Positions 19,920 through 24,301 of a DNA stretch of 24,301 bases are shown piece after piece. This stretch comes from a virus. Within the stretch, counting starts at the first letter, position 1, and every line of letters starts with the position of its first letter. The notes below the pieces were generated by a model that did no database searches, was not told the origin of the DNA, and saw only the letters and a program-made list of their open reading frames with translations. A program made the position numbers and the translations under genes. The DNA is taken from the IMG/VR virus record IMGVR_UViG_3300021197_000004, positions 1 to 24,301 of that record; one strand, given 5' to 3'.

Positions 19920-21740
19920 TTATGCTCCAACCATTGCTCTTGAGAAGTTACCACCACGCACCCTAGCGTCTGCTACAGCGCCTTTAGCGGCTTGCGCTAT
20001 CTGTGGCATAAGTCCAATTATCTCGGCTCTAACAGTGCTTTGGATGCCTGTGGTGACGTTTATGGTTTGGTTAACTACAACACCTGAGCCACCGCCTAAC
20101 TTGTTATTAGGAATTATCGCACCATTTTGATTAGGAACAAAAACTTCTTGGCCTCGCTCTCCAACCAAGGTTGGCTGGCCTCTATTCACAGAGCCGCCAA
20201 TAGCTGCGGTAGCAGAATAGTCTTGACCCATACCAATTCCACCCCCAGCCGTCATCCCAGAGCCAGTTGAGCCTGTGCCTCCAGTACCAAAAGAGCTAGT
20301 AATAAAACCAAATGCCGCATCAACAATGTATTTCTGGATTAGCATTTTAATTAAGCTGTCAACAACGCTTTTGGCCATTGACTTTATAGCATCGGCAAAG
20401 TTAGCTGCACCTGTTATCCCAGCGGTCAGAGAGTCTGTTAAACCATCTAGTCCCTGCTTGGTCAGGTTCTGAATATTGGTAGTCATATCAGGAATGCTGT
20501 CACTCCATGACTTAAAGCCAAGCTCGATGTCGTTTAACGCTGGAACAATAGCGGCTGGTATCGTACTAGCAGTGGCTTTAAAGTTTTCTAAGCTGGCTAT
20601 TGCTAAATCAATTTCTTTGCCAAACCCAGAAAGAAAATCAACTTCACTAATGTCGGCAGCGGCTTCTGCATCCTGAGCCTCATGGTAAAGTTCAAGTAAC
20701 TTTTTGCGCCTCTCCATCAACTTATCTGTTGCGGCTAACTGAGCATCGACAGACATATTGGTAGTATTTTTAACGCCTTCAATTTGCTTATCTAGCTTAT
20801 CAAGATCGGCTCTGTATTCTTTACTGCTTTGCAGCCCAACATTAAACGTGTCTTTTAGCTGATTTTTTAGTTCTATGGAGCCTTTGTAGACTCTTATAAA
20901 TCCGTTGGCTAACTCTTGAAACCCGACAACTGCTAGTTTAATTCCTTTAAGCAAGTCAATCGCCAATGATCTAGCAAATGCCTCAATCCCGCCCTTAGCC
21001 TCAATAGATCGCTGTAGGAATGCAGTAAACCGCACAACCATTGTCTTTATAGCAGGGGCAAATGCCGCCACAGTTTGATCTGTAACGCCTTTAAACAGGC
21101 TTTGCAGTTTGGTTAGGGAGTCAACTGTATCCTCGACACCTTTGGCAGCACTGCTAGACATTGTTAAACCTAATGCCTTAGCCTCGCCCAGCATTTCTTT
21201 GAGGCCATCGCTGCCTTGGGATAGGGTGTTTACAAGCGCAGCACCTTCGGAGTCAAACAGCTTAAACGCTAAACGCAGTCGGTCTGATTCTGATTTAACA
21301 TCTTGGAACGCATCAGCCAAAACAATCATGCGTTCATCAAGCGGCATTCTGTTTAGTTCTTGGGCATTTATACCCAGTTCCTTAATTGCGCCTTTAGCCT
21401 CACCCATGCCCTGCGCTGCTTCGGCAGTTCTACGGGTAAACCTTTGCAGGGCCATATCCATCGTTTGAGTAGCCACGCCAGTAAGGTCAGCCGCATATCT
21501 TAATGCGCCCAAAGCCTCAGTTGTTGTGCCTATTTTTGCAGCGGTCTTTGCTAGGGAGTCTGTGGCGTTTAGGGATGATCTAACTAACAAACCAAAACCA
21601 GCAGCACCAGCAACGCCAACCAGTGCAGTTCTTAGGCTAAACACAGAGCCAGCTATTGCCTTCAATCCATTAGCAGCAGAACCAAAACCTTTCTTGGTTT
21701 TATCAAATGCCCTAATCGTGATGTTTACATTTTCAGCCAT
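19920..21740 (-). CDS. Tape measure protein, 606 aa
   Basis: The N-terminus (ITIRAFDKTKKGFGSAANGLKAIAG) and the hydrophobic segment VGVAGAAGFGLLV are typical of tape measures. A long helical body with DALAKT-like and TTTEALGALRYAADLTG blocks follows. The C-terminal IGGSVNRGQPTLVGERGQE and VFVPNQNGAIIPNN motifs are conserved among siphovirus tape measures. It sets tail length and is ejected with DNA. At about 0.15 nm per residue, 606 aa predicts a tail near 90 nm. The start overlaps the -1 frame of the chaperone by 8 bases. Confidence 0.93.
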   Translation of the reverse strand: MAENVNITIRAFDKTKKGFGSAANGLKAIAGSVFSLRTALVGVAGAAGFGLLVRSSLNATDSLAKTAAKIGTTTEALGALRYAADLTGVATQTMDMALQRFTRRTAEAAQGMGEAKGAIKELGINAQELNRMPLDERMIVLADAFQDVKSESDRLRLAFKLFDSEGAALVNTLSQGSDGLKEMLGEAKALGLTMSSSAAKGVEDTVDSLTKLQSLFKGVTDQTVAAFAPAIKTMVVRFTAFLQRSIEAKGGIEAFARSLAIDLLKGIKLAVVGFQELANGFIRVYKGSIELKNQLKDTFNVGLQSSKEYRADLDKLDKQIEGVKNTTNMSVDAQLAATDKLMERRKKLLELYHEAQDAEAAADISEVDFLSGFGKEIDLAIASLENFKATASTIPAAIVPALNDIELGFKSWSDSIPDMTTNIQNLTKQGLDGLTDSLTAGITGAANFADAIKSMAKSVVDSLIKMLIQKYIVDAAFGFITSSFGTGGTGSTGSGMTAGGGIGMGQDYSATAAIGGSVNRGQPTLVGERGQEVFVPNQNGAIIPNNKLGGGSGVVVNQTINVTTGIQSTVRAEIIGLMPQIAQAAKGAVADARVRGGNFSRAMVGA

Positions 21741-22220
21741 TGTTCTCGCTCATTATCTGGAAGTAGGCCAACCACTCGTTAAAGTGACTGACAGGCATTT
21801 GCTCTGCTTCTTCTATGCTCATGTGAAGGCGGTCAGCCAAGGAAAGCAGATTCATCCTCGACTGATCGCTTCTCAGTTTCCCTCAGCTGCCTCTACTGAC
21901 TCGATCTGTGCAAACATCTGATTTGCGATTTCACTAATTACGTTAGTTTCTTCGCCCATCAAATCGATGCGATCCTCAGCAGAAGTAAAGAGCTTATTGC
22001 CGCCCTCATCTTCTGCCTTCATAACGATCAAATCCACCATCGCGCCAACTGTGGTGTTGTTTAGGAAGTTAGGGTGCTTCTTCTGCAACTGGTCTAAGTC
22101 ATAGCAGGTAATGCTTCTGCAATACAACTTAAACGCTCCAGATTCGTCACCCCATTCTGGCACCTGTACTTCTCGTGCCTCAACCTTTCTTCTACTGCGT
22201 AACTCTTTAGCTAATCCCAT
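21733..22220 (-). CDS. Tail assembly chaperone gpGT, product of -1 frameshift
   Basis: If ribosomes slip back one base at GGGAAAC (21876-21882), the 115 codons of the shorter chaperone continue for 47 more codons to a TGA at 21733-21735. The extension begins LRSDQSRMNLLSLADRLHMS, continues with IEEAEQMPVSHFNEWLAYFQ and ends SENNG. This is the usual C-terminal T domain, which binds the tail tube while the G part coats the tape measure. Base 21876 is read twice, giving 162 aa. Lambda G/GT is the model. The fusion is assembly-only and absent from the virion. Confidence 0.85.
21873..22220 (-). CDS. Tail assembly chaperone gpG-like, 115 aa
   Basis: This is the unshifted product of the frameshifted gene, ending EAAEGN at TGA 21873. 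It has an N-terminal basic helix (MGLAKELRSRRKVEAREVQVP), a GDESGAFKLYCRSITCYDLDQLQKK domain given by its ends at about 24-48, and an acidic helical C-terminus. Gene position between tail tube and tape measure is exactly that of lambda gpG. AAGGGGA lies before the ATG at 22220. Confidence 0.88.
   Translation of the reverse strand: MGLAKELRSRRKVEAREVQVPEWGDESGAFKLYCRSITCYDLDQLQKKHPNFLNNTTVGAMVDLIVMKAEDEGGNKLFTSAEDRIDLMGEETNVISEIANQMFAQIESVEAAEGN
21876..21882 (-). promoter_or_regulatory. -1 programmed frameshift slippery site GGGAAAC
   Basis: On the minus strand the heptamer G GGA AAC is in the zero frame (codons GAG GGA AAC) and lies directly before the TGA stop. It fits the X XXY YYZ rule. 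The -1 frame then stays open for 47 codons and encodes a T-like extension. Confidence 0.88.
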
Positions 22221-22232
22221 GGTTTAATCCCC

Positions 22233-22634
22233 TTATGCTGTTGCTTCAGTTACTGCTCCGCTGCACTGGATGGAGAAGCTGGCTTCTACCATACCATCGA
22301 AAGAACCAGTAATAGAGCGAGAAGTCACAATGCCGCCACCAGAGAAGTAAGATTCGCCAGTGCCAGTACCTGTTGGATAAATCTCAAAATCTACCGCAGC
22401 GCGTTCGTCTAGGATTAATTGCTGTGCATCAGCTTCGTCCCAGTAGCACTCGATAGATACTGTATTGGTCTTTAGACCTTCTTTATAAGATCGTGCGGTA
22501 TCACCCATCACTGAGTCTTCAATGGTATCTGCTGAACCATCAAACGTGAAAGAACGAACCTCACCCACAACGGCCACAGAGCCGCCAGATGCCGCGATTT
22601 TTACTACACCAGATGCGCCTGTTTTAGTCGCCAT
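22233..22634 (-). CDS. Major tail tube protein, 133 aa
   Basis: The protein is a beta-rich tail tube monomer: MATKTGASGVVKIAASGGSV, then VGEVRSFTFDGSADTIEDS and a middle DTARSYKEGLKTNTVSIECYWDE (given by its ends at about 45-67). It ends in a SFSIQCSGAVTEATA strand. Gene order, with a tail terminator before and a gpG-like chaperone after, supports it strongly. The tube hexamer stacks around the tape measure. AGAGG precedes the ATG at 22634 by about 9 bases. No Ig-like extra domain is present. Confidence 0.88.
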   Translation of the reverse strand: MATKTGASGVVKIAASGGSVAVVGEVRSFTFDGSADTIEDSVMGDTARSYKEGLKTNTVSIECYWDEADAQQLILDERAAVDFEIYPTGTGTGESYFSGGGIVTSRSITGSFDGMVEASFSIQCSGAVTEATA

Positions 22635-22655
22635 GATAATTACCTCTAATTAAAG

Positions 22656-23090
22656 TTAAGTTGTGCCGCGAGTGTACTGGTACAAAACACGGATTGTCAT
22701 AATGACCCCACCAACGGGATCAATAGAACCTTCGTCAATCTCGACTCTAGTGATCTGCGTATCAAGGGCATAGCCCCCACGCAAACGGTCAACGTCAAGA
22801 CCTTCTTCTATTGCTTCGATAATATTGTTGCGGGCAGAATCAATAACAGACCCTTTAACGTAGCAAATAAATTCGTAGTTAATAGTAGCCATTCGCTGAG
22901 TAATTGACCCACCGATGCTGCTATCTTCTCTATCCTCGTCTGCACTTCGAACAAGGATAGCAGGAAATTGTGCGCTTGATAACTTAGTAAAATCAAACGG
23001 CTCTCTCGTTACATACTTAATATCTACTGGCGTTTTAACTGCCTGAAGCGTAGCCACCAAGTTGTTTGCAATGTTCTCTCTAACGCTCAT
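22656..23090 (-). CDS. Tail terminator / completion protein, 144 aa
   Basis: The protein begins with the helix MSVRENIANNLVATLQAVK, followed by alternating strands (VDIKYVTREPFDF, FPAILVRSADEDRED, NYEFICYVKG) and a helix (SARNNIIEAIEEGL), then a final strand VIMTIRVLYQYTRG. The alpha/beta layout is that of lambda gpU-like tail terminators, which cap the tube and join it to the head. The ATG overlaps the previous stop by 4 bases (ATGA). It sits directly before the tail tube gene, as expected. Confidence 0.78.
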   Translation of the reverse strand: MSVRENIANNLVATLQAVKTPVDIKYVTREPFDFTKLSSAQFPAILVRSADEDREDSSIGGSITQRMATINYEFICYVKGSVIDSARNNIIEAIEEGLDVDRLRGGYALDTQITRVEIDEGSIDPVGGVIMTIRVLYQYTRGTT

Positions 23091-23509
23091 TTCAATGCCC
23101 TGAAGAATACTTCGCCAAGTTGCTTTTCTTCTCTATCGCTAAACCCAAAAAACGGTCTAGTCTTATTGTTCATTGCAGCCTTTTTAGATTCAGTGGCTCT
23201 AGTAAAGAATATCTCAGCTTTAGTGCTGCTTGCCCTTGATGTCATCGAGCTTAACATCTGACCTGTAAACTGTAGGTCTGGGTTTGTGCTTCTTCCTCTA
23301 CTAGCCCTAAATGCAGCATATACGGGCGTATACTTTTTAAACTTCCCGCCCTTAAAGCCAACGCCTTTACTGGTTCTGGCCTCAATGATATTAATACCGA
23401 CTTGAGCAGTAATCGACAAAGCCCTTTTAACGCTTGCTGATAGCTCCTTGCCTTTCTTGCCAATACGCTTTGCAACAGCCTTGGCATTGGTATCAATCTT
23501 GACCTGCAT
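23087..23509 (-). CDS. Neck / tail completion protein, HK97 gp10-like, 140 aa
   Basis: The 140-aa basic protein starts MQVKIDTNAKAVAKRIGKKGKELSAS, given here by its ends at residues 1-26, and carries the block PDLQFTGQMLSSM (about residues 78-90), then RPFFGFSDREEKQLGEVF near the end. The LxxTGxML and PFFGFSxxE motifs are typical of gp10/gpG-like virion morphogenesis proteins that join head and tail. The start shares bases with the connector stop (TAATG) and lies before the tail terminator, the usual order. Confidence 0.8.
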   Translation of the reverse strand: MQVKIDTNAKAVAKRIGKKGKELSASVKRALSITAQVGINIIEARTSKGVGFKGGKFKKYTPVYAAFRASRGRSTNPDLQFTGQMLSSMTSRASSTKAEIFFTRATESKKAAMNNKTRPFFGFSDREEKQLGEVFFRALK

Positions 23510-23919
23510 TATCTATCTAACCGCTGGCCAACAGGTTGCTTCTCATCGTAGTCAACAGTGCCATCACCGTCTTCATCATAATCAACGCCATCTGCCAATA
23601 CAGATTCTAGCTCTTCACCATATCGCGCTTTGTAAAAGTCGATCATGTTTCCGAATCGATCACCATCTACCCAGTTAGTCAACTGCGGCAGTGCATAACG
23701 CCATAGCACCAAATAAGCCGATACCGTGGTGAACTGCGTTGCTGTGAGCTTAGTATTATCCATCTCACCAGATATATTCTTGCGGGGCCACCACTTAATC
23801 CGTAGCTCGCGCTGTATGTCTGCCTGTGCTTTGGGGTGTTCCAATACAAAAGACTCGATACCTAGATCGAGAATATCGGGGATTAGCTTTAATAAATCTG
23901 CGTCGCTTGAATAAGCCAT
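23509..23919 (-). CDS. Head-tail connector-like protein, 136 aa
   Basis: The first part (MAYSSDADLLKLIPDILDLGI) and a helical body (TATQFTTVSAYLVLWRYALPQL), followed by FYKARYGEELESVL, are typical of gp36-like or DUF4054-like head-completion proteins, which seal the portal for tail joining. The last 25 residues are acidic (DYDEDGDGTVDYDEKQ), an EF-hand-like run that may bind calcium. The start chosen is ATG 23919, which overlaps the preceding TAA and has AGGTG 8 bases upstream. An ATG two codons earlier is also possible. Confidence 0.78.
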   Translation of the reverse strand: MAYSSDADLLKLIPDILDLGIESFVLEHPKAQADIQRELRIKWWPRKNISGEMDNTKLTATQFTTVSAYLVLWRYALPQLTNWVDGDRFGNMIDFYKARYGEELESVLADGVDYDEDGDGTVDYDEKQPVGQRLDR

Positions 23920-24206
23920 TACCATTTCACCTTATCTGCCCAGTAAGCCGCTGATGCTGTCTTATCTTTGCGGCCTCTTGCTATGTCTTTTGCAAACCTC
24001 GCCTTAAACGACCTGCGCTTTGCCTTGTCTGCTTCTGATTCGTTCTTGCGGGGTGGCTTGTTGTCTGCACCCTGTTGACCGAACCTAATTAACTTTATCT
24101 TGTCGCCTTCTTTAGCAAGTACAGCGTGGCTCTTGCTGTCATGCTTGGGGGTGCGCTTAGGCTTGTTGTAGCCCTCGAACCTTTCACCGCGATAAGTTAT
24201 AGCCAT
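23919..24206 (-). CDS. Small basic conserved protein, DUF5872-like, 95 aa
   Basis: The protein begins MAITYRGERFEGYNKPKRTP and contains KSHAVLAKEGDKIKLIRFGQQG, given here by its ends at about 26-47, followed by RRSFKARFAKDIARGRKDKTASAAYWADKVKW to the end, also long and only partly quoted here. It is very basic. This matches small proteins near the capsid genes of aquatic phages, which I associate with DUF5872. Such proteins may coat DNA or the capsid interior, but no function is proven. A hairpin lies between it and the capsid gene, with GAGG before the ATG at 24206. Confidence 0.8.
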   Translation of the reverse strand: MAITYRGERFEGYNKPKRTPKHDSKSHAVLAKEGDKIKLIRFGQQGADNKPPRKNESEADKAKRRSFKARFAKDIARGRKDKTASAAYWADKVKW

Positions 24207-24217
24207 GTAAACCTCGT

Positions 24218-24243
24218 AAGAAAGCCCCCTCCGAAGAAGGGGC
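24218..24243 (-). terminator. UUCG hairpin after the capsid gene, attenuator-like
   Basis: On the minus strand GCCCCTTC-TTCG-GAGGGGGC forms an 8-bp stem (one G-T pair) closed by C(UUCG)G, at 24224-24243, followed by TTTCTT. Only part of the transcript may stop here, since the following structural genes have no visible promoter. This would give more capsid than tail mRNA. Confidence 0.75.
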
Positions 24244-24251
24244 AGTCAGTC

Positions 24252-24301
24252 TTACAGTACAGCGTCAGACAGAATCTCAACACCGAATGCATCGTCAAGC
24301 T
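24252..24301 (-). CDS. Partial 3' end, probable major capsid protein
   Basis: Only the last 15 codons and the TAA are in the window. They encode LDDAFGVEILSDAVL. An ending of this kind is common in major capsid proteins of marine siphoviruses, and the gene is followed by a terminator hairpin and head-completion genes, as a capsid gene would be. The short length makes this a contextual call. Confidence 0.55.
   Translation of the reverse strand, partial: LDDAFGVEILSDAVL

Overview
The window is one continuous stretch of a tailed-phage genome. Every convincing gene lies on the minus strand, so the genome reads from the right edge (24301) to the left edge (1). The tape-measure gene, the gpG/gpGT-type tail chaperone pair and the gpJ-like tip protein point to a long, non-contractile tail (siphovirus). 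NinB-, NinG-, DUF3310-, YqaJ- and DUF1071-type genes are typical of phages of Gram-negative bacteria. Several small proteins resemble families I associate with aquatic and marine phages. The host cannot be named from the sequence. No integrase is visible.

Morphogenesis, 24301 to about 10200. The tail end of the probable major capsid gene is followed by a UUCG hairpin. Then come a small conserved protein, a head-tail connector, a gp10-like neck protein, a tail terminator, the tail tube, the tail chaperone with a GGGAAAC -1 frameshift site, and a short tape measure. Next are two tail-tip proteins, a GNAT acetyltransferase, a gpJ-like tip protein with two FN3 domains, a 65-aa GTG-start gene and a BppU-like protein. 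The module ends with an 18-residue-repeat fibre protein, a conserved tail protein and a 1082-aa fibre. That fibre carries about 31 repeats of 17 residues and a C-terminal S74 chaperone. Most of these genes overlap or nearly touch, which suggests coupled translation.

Lysis, about 10200 to 8240. Small membrane proteins, a DUF3154-type holin and an M15 endopeptidase end at a strong terminator.

DNA metabolism, about 8200 to 1620. A self-contained gene cassette comes first, then a recombination operon (DUF1071 annealing protein, YqaJ exonuclease, SSB-like protein). It is followed by a small Cro-like regulator, a roughly 310-base region without a convincing gene, and an HNH-AP2 endonuclease. A replisome-organizer-like protein, NinB-like and HTH-phosphoesterase genes, a zinc ribbon, DUF3310 and NinG complete the run.

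Accessory left end, 1620 to 1. Two more promoter-leader-gene-hairpin cassettes lie here. Their flanks match those of the 7798-8160 cassette. A coupled chain of small unknown genes then runs off the edge.

Four features may reward a second look. (i) Three unrelated small genes share 5' leaders and 3' hairpins. (ii) A plus-strand intrinsic terminator at 5818-5841 has no plus-strand gene in front of it, beside a regulatory-looking region with inverted repeats. (iii) The tail chaperone has a -1 frameshift that appends 47 residues. (iv) Two different repeat architectures occur in neighbouring fibre proteins. I did not find a clear defence or other wholly new system. The small cassette genes are the best candidates for unknown biology.
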